A program made the translations under genes and the position numbers. Below, in pieces: positions 1-4,983 of a stretch of 5,268 nucleotides of DNA. The stretch's first letter is position 1, and each line of letters starts with the position of its first letter. Below the pieces are notes generated by a model, which worked only from the letters and a program-made list of their open reading frames with translations, was not told the origin of the DNA and did not search any database. The stretch is from Methanolinea sp. (GTDB lineage Archaea; Halobacteriota; Methanomicrobia; Methanomicrobiales; Methanospirillaceae): positions 1-5,268 of the forward strand of contig DUGV01000116.1 of the NCBI GenBank assembly GCA_013331225.1, written 5' to 3'.

Positions 1-178
1 TGCTCACTTCAGGCTGGCGGAGGTCGGTGCCCCGCTCGATATCCCTCGAGGTTGCCTCGGGGGTGTGGGCCAGGTATACAAGGACTTTCGCGACGTTTTT
101 CTTCAATCCTATCCGCACCAGGAGATCGGCAAATTCCTCCTCCCTGGGGGTGAAGTACATGACGTTTCTCGATTTCAT
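1..178 (-). CDS. Small helix-turn-helix transcriptional regulator (partial, 3' end outside window)
   Basis: Only the first 59 codons are present; the gene runs off the left edge. The visible protein starts MKSRNVMYFTPREEEFADLL and continues with a stretch typical of winged helix-turn-helix proteins: a helix ending in GLKKNVAKVLVYLAH (about residues 24-38), then TPEATSRDIERGTDLRQPEVS, which reads as the turn and recognition helix (about 39-59). This resembles the predicted archaeal regulators of the COG4738/TrmB-like kind, from memory rather than a search. The ATG at 178 is preferred because GGTGA lies 5 bases upstream (184-188 on the complement) and a TATA box sits about 40 bases upstream; an in-frame ATG at 160 is the alternative. 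It follows the TBP gene on the same strand but has its own promoter, so it is probably a separate transcription unit. Its target is unknown. Confidence 0.8.
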   Translation of the reverse strand, partial: MKSRNVMYFTPREEEFADLLVRIGLKKNVAKVLVYLAHTPEATSRDIERGTDLRQPEVS

Positions 179-183
179 GGTGT

Positions 184-188
184 TCACC
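184..188 (-). promoter_or_regulatory. Ribosome binding site of the helix-turn-helix gene
   Basis: GGTGA on the minus strand, five bases before the ATG at 178. It supports that start over the internal ATG at 160. It sits in the near-palindrome GGTGTTCACC (179-188), so a protein binding here could also block translation or transcription; that part is speculation. Confidence 0.6.
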
Positions 189-210
189 GACTCTTCTTAT
201 GTTATTAACA

Positions 211-227
211 TATATTATATAAAAAGA
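211..227 (-). promoter_or_regulatory. TATA-box promoter of the helix-turn-helix gene
   Basis: The complement reads TTTTTATATAATATA, a strong archaeal TATA box centred near 219. With the usual 25-30 bases to the start site, transcription would begin near 190, leaving a leader of about 10-15 bases that just holds the GGTGA site. The T-rich end of the TBP transcript lies immediately upstream. Confidence 0.6.
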
Positions 228-244
228 TTATTATTATTTATATA

Positions 245-283
245 GCATTAAAAAAAGGAAACGGGAGAAAAACAAAAAAAATG
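245..283 (-). terminator. T-rich terminator after TBP
   Basis: On the minus strand three T runs follow the TBP stop codon closely: eight T (274-281), five T (268-272) and seven T (250-256). Archaeal RNA polymerase stops at such U-rich stretches without needing a hairpin. The position between TBP and the promoter of the next gene fits a transcript end. Confidence 0.65.
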
Positions 284-286
284 GTA

Positions 287-847
287 TCAGAGGAGACCGA
301 GGTTCTTGAGGTCCGTGAGGATCTTCTGCACGGCCTTCCTCGCGTCCTCGGGCTCCTTGCCGCCGGTGATGATCAGCTTGCCGGACCCGAAGAGGAGGAC
401 CACGACCTTCGGGTTCTCGAGCCGGTATACAAGGCCGGGGAACTGCTCGGGCTCATACTCGATCCGGTCAAGGTTGAACCCGACGGCGATCTTGTTCAGG
501 TTGATGCCTGAGCCGAGGTCCGCGGAAGTGACGATGTTCTGGATCTTATAGCTCAGTTTCTTTGGGATGTCGATCTGCAGCCCGCGGAGGAGGTTTCCAA
601 GGATCTCCAGCCCCTGCGAGAGGCTCTCGATGCTCTTCGCCCCGGTCAGCACCACCTTCCCGGAACCAAAGACCAGCGCGGCGATCTTCGGGTTCTGCAT
701 CCTGATGACGACTCCGGGAAACCGCTTCTTATTGTATTCAGCATCTTTGATCTGGGAGGCCAGGGCGGGAAGATCCAGGTAATCGGTCACCTTGGCTGAG
801 GCAACGATATTTTCAATCTTGAGAGATTCCTCTGGCTTGACCTTCAT
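287..847 (-). CDS. tbp: TATA-box-binding protein (TBP), archaeal general transcription factor
   Basis: This 186-residue protein has the full length of archaeal TBPs and their two-fold repeat. IENIVASAKV (11-20) is echoed by IQNIVTSADL (102-111), and FPGVVIRMQNPKIAALVFGSGK (43-64, given here in two parts as FPGVVIRMQNP and KIAALVFGSGK) is echoed by FPGLVYRLENP and KVVVLLFGSGK (136-157). The four phenylalanines expected to kink the TATA box are present at 43, 60, 136 and 153. The protein forms the saddle that binds the promoter and recruits TFB and RNA polymerase. The frame stays open upstream to 1039, but the start at 847 is chosen because homology begins there and a TATA box lies 28 bases before it, implying a leaderless mRNA. 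It may be one of several TBP paralogues, which cannot be judged from one window. Confidence 0.97.
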   Translation of the reverse strand: MKVKPEESLKIENIVASAKVTDYLDLPALASQIKDAEYNKKRFPGVVIRMQNPKIAALVFGSGKVVLTGAKSIESLSQGLEILGNLLRGLQIDIPKKLSYKIQNIVTSADLGSGINLNKIAVGFNLDRIEYEPEQFPGLVYRLENPKVVVLLFGSGKLIITGGKEPEDARKAVQKILTDLKNLGLL

Positions 848-848
848 G

Positions 849-857
849 TTTATAAAA
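849..857 (-). promoter_or_regulatory. Second TATA-like element over the expected TBP transcription start
   Basis: TTTATAAAA on the plus strand (TTTTATAAA on the complement) lies directly before the TBP ATG, where transcription should begin. It is nearly palindromic, so it could be read in either direction. If TBP binds here it would cover its own start site. Role inferred from position only. Confidence 0.3.
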
Positions 858-870
858 TGCCCCCGGACAG

Positions 871-879
871 TATATAAAC
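871..879 (-). promoter_or_regulatory. TATA box of the TBP gene
   Basis: The complement reads GTTTATATA, centred about 28 bases upstream of the A of the TBP start codon. That spacing puts the transcription start at or within a few bases of the ATG, so the message is probably leaderless, and no ribosome binding site is seen. Confidence 0.65.
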
Positions 880-900
880 AGTTGGGTGCGACCCCCAGGG

Positions 901-975
901 TCACGGGTCGATCAGGAACGCCGCGATCGAGAGGAAGATCAGGACTCCCATGATGTCCGTGATCGAAGTGATCGG
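901..975 (-). pseudogene. C-terminal remnant of an MgtE/SLC41-type divalent-cation transporter
   Basis: Read on the minus strand from 975, this gives PITSITDIMGVLIFLSIAAF followed by LIDP and a stop at 901-903. It resembles the last membrane helix of MgtE/SLC41-family magnesium transporters, where a P-(I/V)-T-(S/T) motif and a D-(I/L)-(M/L)-G turn precede a final hydrophobic helix; this is recognition from memory, not alignment. The frame has in-frame TGA and TAA codons at 1033-1038, and the residues between there and 976 no longer look like the family, so at most 43 codons are open and there is no credible start. It probably marks a transporter gene that once lay upstream of TBP on the same strand and was removed or replaced. 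A chance hydrophobic ORF is the alternative. Confidence 0.45.
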
Positions 976-1028
976 CTGGCTGCACGGGTATGGCAAAACC
1001 CAGGAAACCGGGTGAGTGACCCATGGAC

Positions 1029-1038
1029 GGTTTTATCA
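1029..1038 (+). promoter_or_regulatory. Weak TATA-like element before the pilin-like gene
   Basis: GGTTTTATCA is centred about 28 bases before the ATG at 1061. It is the only AT-rich element at promoter distance. A partial AGGT (1051-1054) lies six bases before the ATG, so translation initiation could be either leaderless or weakly Shine-Dalgarno based. Confidence 0.3.
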
Positions 1039-1060
1039 CCTTTCTCCCGCAGGTCTAAGT

Positions 1061-1927
1061 ATGCAGAACCGGAAGGATGCCGGTGTAAACGAGGTGATCG
1101 CATCCATCCTCATGGTGGCGCTCGTCATCGTCCTGGCCATCATCATCGGGAGCATCGTGTTCGGCGTCATCGTGATCCAACCGAAGTCGGCCTATATCCC
1201 GCCAAGGGTCGAGGTGGTGAACTACAGCGGCCAGCAGGCCATCAGCCTCTACTCGCGGGGTGGGGACCCTGCGGTCCTTGACAAGGGAGATGGCGTGCAG
1301 TACGCGCTTGGCATCTACGTCGAGAACACGAGCGGATCATCGCGTGCCACACCAGATCCGGGGGTCAAGTCGTTTGGCCCAGGCCAGACACTGTATATCT
1401 ATTACCGCAATGGGGAATACCGTGCAACAGACAACCTGACCGGAAAGACGTTCGATAAGCTCCCCCCTGGTCCGCTTACCCTGCGCCTAGTGGACGAGAA
1501 TGCGAGGCTGCTTGTGTATAAGGAGGGGATTGGGATGGGAGGAGAAGGGACTGTAACGGTGAGTCCGACTCCTACACCCTCATGTGGCACAATTACCGGT
1601 ATTGTGTTCAATGATTTGAATGGAAATGGCCAGAGAGACCCTGGAGAACCCGGGTTAAGCGGATGGACTGTTCAGTATCGGTACAGTAAAAACCTAGGCC
1701 AAGGCTCGGGATCGGGCGACTGGTCGGCATGGATAAGTGGCACGACCGGATCAGATGGAGCATATACCTTCTCCAGTTTACTCTATCAACCAACTCATTT
1801 TTATGAAGTGAGAGTGCTTTTACAACAGGGTTATACAACAATTAAGCCTCAATTAGTGTATTCGTTTAAACTGACTCCAAATGAAAATGAATGTTACGCA
1901 ACCGGGAAAGACTTCGGTATCAGTTAA
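1061..1927 (+). CDS. Type IV pilin-like secreted protein with C-terminal SdrD-B-like domain
   Basis: The 288-residue protein starts [20 protein letters not shown] and continues into a single hydrophobic helix (about 11-40), the class III signal and pilin N-terminal domain of euryarchaeal pilins (DUF1628/PF07790 kind). A prepilin peptidase would cut just before or after the DAG at 6-8. Residues 41-160 form a beta-rich region with no family I recognise. A short VSPTPTPS linker (167-174) leads to residues 176-286, which resemble the SdrD B-type beta-sandwich; [14 protein letters not shown] (185-198) is the expected calcium-binding loop. No PGF-type C-terminal anchor is present, so it is probably not a substrate of the archaeosortase at 3552-4379. 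The ATG at 1061 is preferred over the frame's opening at 1016 because it places the charged residues directly before the hydrophobic helix. DNA from about 1500 on is more AT-rich than the first half, suggesting a joined-on domain. Confidence 0.8.
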   Translation: MQNRKDAGVNEVIASILMVALVIVLAIIIGSIVFGVIVIQPKSAYIPPRVEVVNYSGQQAISLYSRGGDPAVLDKGDGVQYALGIYVENTSGSSRATPDPGVKSFGPGQTLYIYYRNGEYRATDNLTGKTFDKLPPGPLTLRLVDENARLLVYKEGIGMGGEGTVTVSPTPTPSCGTITGIVFNDLNGNGQRDPGEPGLSGWTVQYRYSKNLGQGSGSGDWSAWISGTTGSDGAYTFSSLLYQPTHFYEVRVLLQQGYTTIKPQLVYSFKLTPNENECYATGKDFGIS

Positions 1928-1944
1928 AATTCACCTCTATAAAA

Positions 1945-1976
1945 AATTTCATCCTTTTTACCTGAAGAGTTTCAGG
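1945..1976 (+). terminator. Probable terminator of the pilin-like gene
   Basis: About 20 bases after the stop comes a T-rich patch (TTTCATCCTTTTT, 1947-1959), followed at once by the perfect inverted repeat CCTGAA-GAGT-TTCAGG (1961-1976). The T tract is the likely signal; the hairpin could protect the 3' end of the message. Confidence 0.45.
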
Positions 1977-1994
1977 AGAAAGACAATAATTCCC

Positions 1995-2027
1995 ACAGGA
2001 GGGAGGGGGAGAATCCCCCTCCCCTGT
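1995..2027. repeat. Strong GC-rich hairpin
   Basis: GGGAGGGGGA (2001-2010) and TCCCCCTCCC (2014-2023) pair as ten uninterrupted base pairs around a GAA loop. Beyond a two-base bulge (1999-2000), ACAG (1995-1998) pairs with CTGT (2024-2027). One strand is almost pure purine and the other pure pyrimidine. No T run follows on either strand, so it is not an ordinary terminator. Confidence 0.7.
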
Positions 2028-2162
2028 CCCCTCCCCCAAAACGCGATAGTCCGCATGGAATAGTAGCATATCTGAATAGAAAGGACTGTAGATTTTTGTG
2101 ATATTGTCTATCAGTATGCTCATTTTTATTCCATAATGGAAGCGATTTTACAATGGGGTCGG

Positions 2163-2192
2163 TACCTGACAGATTCCTCATCTGATCAGGTA
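2163..2192. repeat. Imperfect palindrome with 12-bp stem
   Basis: TACCTGACAGAT (2163-2174) pairs with ATCTGATCAGGTA (2180-2192) through twelve base pairs, with one bulged base, around a TCCTC loop. No gene or known site accounts for it. It could be a structured RNA element, an operator, or a terminal repeat of a lost element. Confidence 0.55.
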
Positions 2193-2200
2193 AAACAACG

Positions 2201-2216
2201 GGTAGGGAGGACTACC
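2201..2216. repeat. Short hairpin near the end of the DUF6064-like gene
   Basis: GGTAG (2201-2205) and CTACC (2212-2216) enclose a six-base loop. Read on the minus strand it comes just after the T-rich stretch that follows the DUF6064-like gene, so it may belong to that transcript end. Confidence 0.35.
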
Positions 2217-2221
2217 AATGC

Positions 2222-2234
2222 AGAAAAGAAAAAG
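2222..2234 (-). terminator. T-rich terminator of the DUF6064-like gene
   Basis: The minus strand reads CTTTTTCTTTT about 20 bases after the stop codon at 2256-2258. This is a typical archaeal U-rich stop signal. Confidence 0.5.
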
Positions 2235-2255
2235 TGCCATCCTCCTCCCTTCACA

Positions 2256-2909
2256 TCATCCCATAACACCTGCATTGGGCCGGTTCTTGAGGATCATGAC
2301 TAGTCCATACACGCCAGCGGCCAGCAGCGTAAGGTCCAGGTAAAAGCCGTACATCGCAGGGGCGAAGGTGCCGGCAAAGAACGCCCACCAGAGGAGGAGA
2401 GCGAACAGGAGTGTGAAGAGAAGACGGGTCGTCTTCAGCGTCGCCATCGATGTCGAGAGGAGGGCGATTGCCAGGATCGTGGTGGGACATGGTGCGGCAG
2501 GAAGCGGTCCCCCGGGGTAGGGATGGCCGGTCAGCCATCCGGCGATCGTATAGAGTCCGAGCGCCCAGATGGCCCAGGCGAGGGTGGCATACCGGACCCA
2601 TCCGGATGCCGGCAGTGAGATAGTGATTCTTTTTCGAAAAATGTCGGTTGCGAACAGCAACCCTATCACAACCATGGGTATCCCTCCGGGAACCGCGGAC
2701 AGCGTCATGTAGAAAAAGAAGAAGACGATGCCGTTCCAGAGGAAGACCAGCGCCAGTGCGCCCTTGATGAGTGCCTGCGATCGCATGTCCGCGGGTCTCA
2801 TGAAGACCAAAGCCGTGGTGATCAAGAGCAACAGCCACAATATTACGTTGACAGGGAGCCAGTCGGTATTGTAGGCAGCAAACTGCGTGAAGAAATAGGA
2901 TGCATCCAT
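2256..2909 (-). CDS. DUF6064-like multi-pass membrane protein of unknown function
   Basis: The 217-residue protein has about six or seven hydrophobic segments: near 20-37, 48-70, 76-90, 106-124, 142-156, 162-180 and 188-206. Between the fourth and fifth lies GHPYPGGPLPAAPCPTT (128-144). The GHxYP and PCPTT elements are the signature I associate with the DUF6064 family, from memory. The conserved cysteine (141) and histidine (129) sit at a membrane edge, and their role is unknown. The start is supported by GAGGT on the complement (2916-2920), six bases before the ATG. A possible TATA element is CTTTTATTC at 2967-2975. The nearest genes, TFS upstream and the pilin-like gene downstream, suggest no clear partner; the gap of 214 bases to TFS makes a shared operon doubtful. 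No enzymatic function should be assigned. Confidence 0.75.
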   Translation of the reverse strand: MDASYFFTQFAAYNTDWLPVNVILWLLLLITTALVFMRPADMRSQALIKGALALVFLWNGIVFFFFYMTLSAVPGGIPMVVIGLLFATDIFRKRITISLPASGWVRYATLAWAIWALGLYTIAGWLTGHPYPGGPLPAAPCPTTILAIALLSTSMATLKTTRLLFTLLFALLLWWAFFAGTFAPAMYGFYLDLTLLAAGVYGLVMILKNRPNAGVMG

Positions 2910-2915
2910 AGTGTA

Positions 2916-2920
2916 ACCTC
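2916..2920 (-). promoter_or_regulatory. Ribosome binding site of the DUF6064-like gene
   Basis: GAGGT on the minus strand, six bases before the ATG at 2909. It fixes this start codon. Confidence 0.65.
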
Positions 2921-2996
2921 ATCCCACCCGGTCGTGCGGTATAACCATATGATGGCCGTGATTGAGAATAAAAGTGAATACCTGATGAACCTGGGT

Positions 2997-3014
2997 GAGC
3001 CACCAGAACGCGAG
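2997..3014. repeat. 18-bp direct repeat, intergenic copy of a TFS coding segment
   Basis: GAGCCACCAGAACGCGAG occurs here and, identically, at 3208-3225 inside the TFS gene. Read on the minus strand both copies give LAFWWL, followed by RQ in TFS and TQ here. The match fades on both sides. An exact 18-base match by chance in a window this size is very unlikely, so this is probably a leftover of a partial TFS duplication or a recombination product. Confidence 0.75.
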
Positions 3015-3020
3015 TTTTGC

Positions 3021-3070
3021 AGGGCGGGGGGCTGCCGCCCCTCGACCCCGGGGCGACCGTGCGGTCGCCG
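3021..3070. repeat. GC-rich palindromic intergenic element
   Basis: Three inverted repeats lie in a row: GGGCGG (3022-3027) with CCGCCC (3035-3040), the self-complementary CCCCGGGG (3046-3053), and GGCGACCG (3052-3059) with CGGTCGCC (3062-3069). The block is almost all G and C, unlike the flanking intergenic DNA. It resembles a dispersed REP-like intergenic element; whether copies exist elsewhere in the genome cannot be seen here. Confidence 0.6.
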
Positions 3071-3085
3071 GGATGTGAAGAGGCA

Positions 3086-3122
3086 CCAAAAACCCCTGGA
3101 GAGAAGGGAAGGAATAGAAAAG
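3086..3122 (-). terminator. Possible T-rich terminator of TFS
   Basis: On the minus strand the TFS stop is followed within a few bases by CTTTTC (3117-3122) and 30 bases further by GGTTTTTGG (3086-3094). These short U runs are a modest archaeal stop signal, placed just before the GC-rich element. Confidence 0.35.
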
Positions 3123-3123
3123 A

Positions 3124-3435
3124 TCAGTCGTATTCGCGCCAGGTGTGGCCGCATTCGCAGCAGCGGAAGAAGCGAACCTCGCTCTCGTCGGCGGCACGGA
3201 GCTGCCGGAGCCACCAGAACGCGAGATTATGTTCGCACTTGGGGCACTTGGTCGCGATGGTGGGGAGCGTGCGCACCGACCCCTCCTCCTCGACGATGAC
3301 GATCTCCCTCTCGCGCCGTTCCTTCCTGATCTGCATCTGGTCGTCCTTGCCGATATTGCGGATATACCCGCATTTCCGGCATTTCAACTGGCCTGCAGAG
3401 GAGATCATCAGGCTCCTGCACTCCGGACAGAACAT
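3124..3435 (-). CDS. tfs: Transcription factor S (TFS), archaeal transcript-cleavage factor
   Basis: The 103-residue protein has the usual TFS length and two zinc ribbons. The N-terminal ribbon uses CPEC (3-6) and CRKC (19-22). The C-terminal, TFIIS-like ribbon uses CPKC (64-67) and CCEC (92-95), ending in GHTWREYD. Between these lies the acidic pair D83-E84, which in TFIIS-type factors enters the RNA polymerase active site and stimulates cleavage of backtracked RNA. An arginine/glutamate-rich linker (38-52) joins the ribbons. It relieves stalled polymerase and aids proofreading in the cytoplasm. The gene is divergent from the archaeosortase gene, with a gap of about 92-116 bases. An extra cysteine (C93) next to the ribbon cysteine is a small oddity. 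No strong ribosome binding site is seen; TTAATC at 3463-3468 on the complement could be a TATA box for a leaderless message. Confidence 0.95.
   Translation of the reverse strand: MFCPECRSLMISSAGQLKCRKCGYIRNIGKDDQMQIRKERREREIVIVEEEGSVRTLPTIATKCPKCEHNLAFWWLRQLRAADESEVRFFRCCECGHTWREYD
3208..3225. repeat. 18-bp direct repeat, copy inside TFS
   Basis: Second copy of the repeat at 2997-3014, in the same orientation. It encodes LAFWWL (residues 71-76) of TFS, in the C-terminal zinc ribbon. The two copies bracket the TFS 3' end plus the GC-rich palindromic element. Confidence 0.75.
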
Positions 3436-3496
3436 GATGGGGTATTATGCGTTACCATTCGAGATTAAGGCTTGGTTTGTAGTAATGTGAATTCTC

Positions 3497-3509
3497 CGCA
3501 TATTTTGCC
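3497..3509 (+). promoter_or_regulatory. Possible TATA box of the archaeosortase gene
   Basis: CCGCATATTTTGC is centred near 3503. Transcription would start near 3528-3530, either exactly at the GTG at 3528 (leaderless) or about 22 bases before the ATG at 3552. Confidence 0.35.
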
Positions 3510-3551
3510 CGATGCGGCGGGAAGGGTGTGCAAACGCACTCTTTTTCATCC

Positions 3552-4379
3552 ATGGACGCCAAAATAACAGGGATGAAGGAGCTCCTGGTACTCTTCTCCT
3601 GCCTGTTTTTCCTGGCGTTCCTTGTGCCATGGAAGCTCCGCAACTGGTGTGCGGTGTTCGGATGGACCTGCATCGTCCTCTTTCTCTTTGCAGAAGTCCC
3701 CTATTACTTCTCCATCAACAACTTCCTGTATCCCGTTATGGCGGTGCTCTCGGTCCCGTTCCTCGTGATCACCGCAAGGCACCTCATTACACGCGAGGTG
3801 CTGGTCATGCAGCTCTCCACCGCGGCAGCAGTGGCCTTCCTCATCTATGCGCCGTTTGCCTACTCTCCCCTTGGTGACTGGCTCATCTCTGTGGTGGTCG
3901 GGCAGACCGCGTGGATGCTCGAAGCCTTCGGGTATCCTCCCCTCCAGCTTGCCTGGAACATGCTCTCCCGGAACAATTTCAGGGTGGAGATCATCCTTGC
4001 CTGCACCGGCATCCAGGCCATCGCAATCATGCTCGGCGTCGTGAGCGCGGTGAAGACAAATCCCCGGCAGAAAATGCTCTCGTTCCTCCTGATAGTTCCG
4101 ACCATCTATATCCTGAACATCGTCCGGAACACCGCGGTCATCATCGCCTACACCGAGCAGTGGTTCCCCTTCCTCCCGGAGATCGCCGGGAACGGCGAGT
4201 TCGGGTACGAGAGCTTCTTCTGGGCCCACAACGTCCTTGCTGAAGGCCTTGCCCTCCTGCTGCTTATCGGGATCGCGTGGGGCCTCTTCCGGCTCATCCC
4301 CGACCTCGCGGATTTTGCGACCGGCCTCGTGCAGCTCTACTGGCGTGACATCAGGAGAGCGTTTGGTAAAGATAGATGA
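3552..4379 (+). CDS. artA: Archaeosortase A-type membrane transpeptidase
   Basis: This multi-pass membrane protein carries the exosortase/archaeosortase catalytic pattern. Counted from the ATG at 3552, the motifs are a cysteine in LACTGIQAIA (C151), an arginine in NIVRNTAVI (R192) and a histidine in FFWAHNVLAEG (H226), each at a membrane edge as in the family. The family removes C-terminal PGF-CTERM-type anchors from surface proteins such as S-layer glycoproteins, and in haloarchaea this is coupled to attachment of the mature C terminus to lipid. About eight hydrophobic segments are seen and the length (275 residues) is normal. The start is uncertain: GTG at 3528 (283 residues), ATG at 3552 or ATG at 3573 (268 residues); none has a clear ribosome binding site. 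The stop codon lies inside the convergent CDP-alcohol phosphatidyltransferase gene, overlapping by 29 bases. No substrate with a PGF motif is seen in the window. Confidence 0.87.
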   Translation: MDAKITGMKELLVLFSCLFFLAFLVPWKLRNWCAVFGWTCIVLFLFAEVPYYFSINNFLYPVMAVLSVPFLVITARHLITREVLVMQLSTAAAVAFLIYAPFAYSPLGDWLISVVVGQTAWMLEAFGYPPLQLAWNMLSRNNFRVEIILACTGIQAIAIMLGVVSAVKTNPRQKMLSFLLIVPTIYILNIVRNTAVIIAYTEQWFPFLPEIAGNGEFGYESFFWAHNVLAEGLALLLLIGIAWGLFRLIPDLADFATGLVQLYWRDIRRAFGKDR

Positions 4380-4983
4380 TCCGCTGGAGTGCGGAGAGGT
4401 TGGTGCAGATGGCAATCACCAGGACCGAGAGCCAGATGAACCCGGTCAGCCCGCCCGCAAGGAGGACGAGAAACGTCTCCGGCCTGCCGAAGAACCCCAC
4501 TCCTTCCAGGGGGTCCTCGATCTTCCCGTCCACCCGCTCCTGGTAGCCGATCTCGGCGTAGACCACCGGCTTGATGAATGTGTTCATCAGCGAACCTGTG
4601 ATCGCGAAGGCAACCACCGCAAAGTCTGCCAGTGGAGGGAGGGGAGTGAACCTTGTGATAATGGCGATGCCGGAGAGACCAATACCGAGCAGCACCAGGG
4701 CATCGACATACTTGTCTACGATCCAGTCAAAGACTGCCCCGAACTGCGTCTGCCTTGAGGTCTGCCGGGCCACTGCACCGTCCACCAGGTCGAGGACGGC
4801 GGAGATGATGAGTGCAAGGCTCCCGGCCAAAAACATCTGCCTGAAGAAGAGGTAGGCGCACAGGAGCCCGAAAAAGAGTGCAAGAAGGGACACCTGGTTT
4901 GGGGTTGCGCCGATCCGGCAGAAGAATGCTGCCACCGGCTCGAGGTAACGCACGAACCTTGGCCGGAGAGCAGTAATATTCAT
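4351..4983 (-). CDS. CDP-alcohol phosphatidyltransferase, likely archaetidylinositol-phosphate-synthase-like
   Basis: The 210-residue membrane protein contains an intact family motif D-x2-D-G-x2-A-R-x8-G-x3-D-x3-D: D65, D68, G69, A72, R73, G82, D86 and D90. These aspartates bind metal and the CDP-linked lipid. About six hydrophobic segments follow the family layout (near 31-48, 51-66, 92-110, 118-138, 168-182, 184-196). Enzymes of this class place a polar head group such as inositol phosphate, serine or glycerol phosphate on CDP-archaeol. The N-terminal RYLEPVAAFFCRIGATPNQVS resembles archaetidylinositol phosphate synthases, but DKYVD departs from the DRYAD-like motif I expect there, so the acceptor is uncertain. 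The ATG at 4983 is preferred to an upstream TTG at 5010. Its 3' end overlaps the archaeosortase gene tail to tail, which suggests, without proving, a shared role in lipid anchoring of surface proteins. Confidence 0.87.
   Translation of the reverse strand: MNITALRPRFVRYLEPVAAFFCRIGATPNQVSLLALFFGLLCAYLFFRQMFLAGSLALIISAVLDLVDGAVARQTSRQTQFGAVFDWIVDKYVDALVLLGIGLSGIAIITRFTPLPPLADFAVVAFAITGSLMNTFIKPVVYAEIGYQERVDGKIEDPLEGVGFFGRPETFLVLLAGGLTGFIWLSVLVIAICTNLSALQRIIYLYQTLS

Larger units (their letters stand above)
1928..2255. other. Intergenic gap with several hairpins and no credible gene
   Basis: This 328-base stretch lies between two convergent genes. Its open frames are short, lack start signals and encode no recognisable protein. 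It holds four separate inverted repeats (listed individually) and T-rich ends for both flanking genes. Composition changes within it: an AT-rich start, a purine/pyrimidine-biased block at 1998-2037, then AT-rich again. It could be a double terminator region, decayed mobile DNA, or an unannotated small RNA. Confidence 0.6.

Noticed and set aside
848..1039. N-terminal extension of TBP by 64 residues
   Set aside because: The extra residues match no TBP and cross the TATA box; homology starts exactly at the ATG at 847.
886..1281. Plus-strand frame of 131 residues overlapping the pilin start
   Set aside because: Arg/His/Gly-rich shadow in another frame of the pilin gene, with no start signal.
1061..1927. 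Pilin-like protein as a substrate of the archaeosortase in this window
   Set aside because: Its C terminus ends in TGKDFGIS, with no PGF motif, no final hydrophobic helix and no basic tail, all of which an archaeosortase A substrate needs.
1995..2027. GC-rich hairpin as a bacterial-type intrinsic terminator
   Set aside because: No T run follows on either strand, and archaeal termination does not rely on such hairpins.
2251..3003. Minus-strand open frame of 250 residues overlapping the DUF6064-like gene
   Set aside because: It is a shifted frame of the same gene, with His/Arg/Pro-rich low-sense composition; the 2256-2909 frame has the ribosome binding site and the membrane helices.
2919..3197. 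Minus-strand frame of 92 residues carrying LAFWWLTQ
   Set aside because: Not a gene: most of it is a shifted reading of TFS and of the GC-rich element. Only the repeated 18 bases are meaningful, and these are reported as a repeat.
3546..4415. Minus-strand open frame of 289 residues across the archaeosortase gene
   Set aside because: It is rich in Glu, Asp, His, Gly and Pro, with no recognisable domain, and is the antisense shadow of a GC-rich gene whose plus-strand product has clear catalytic motifs.
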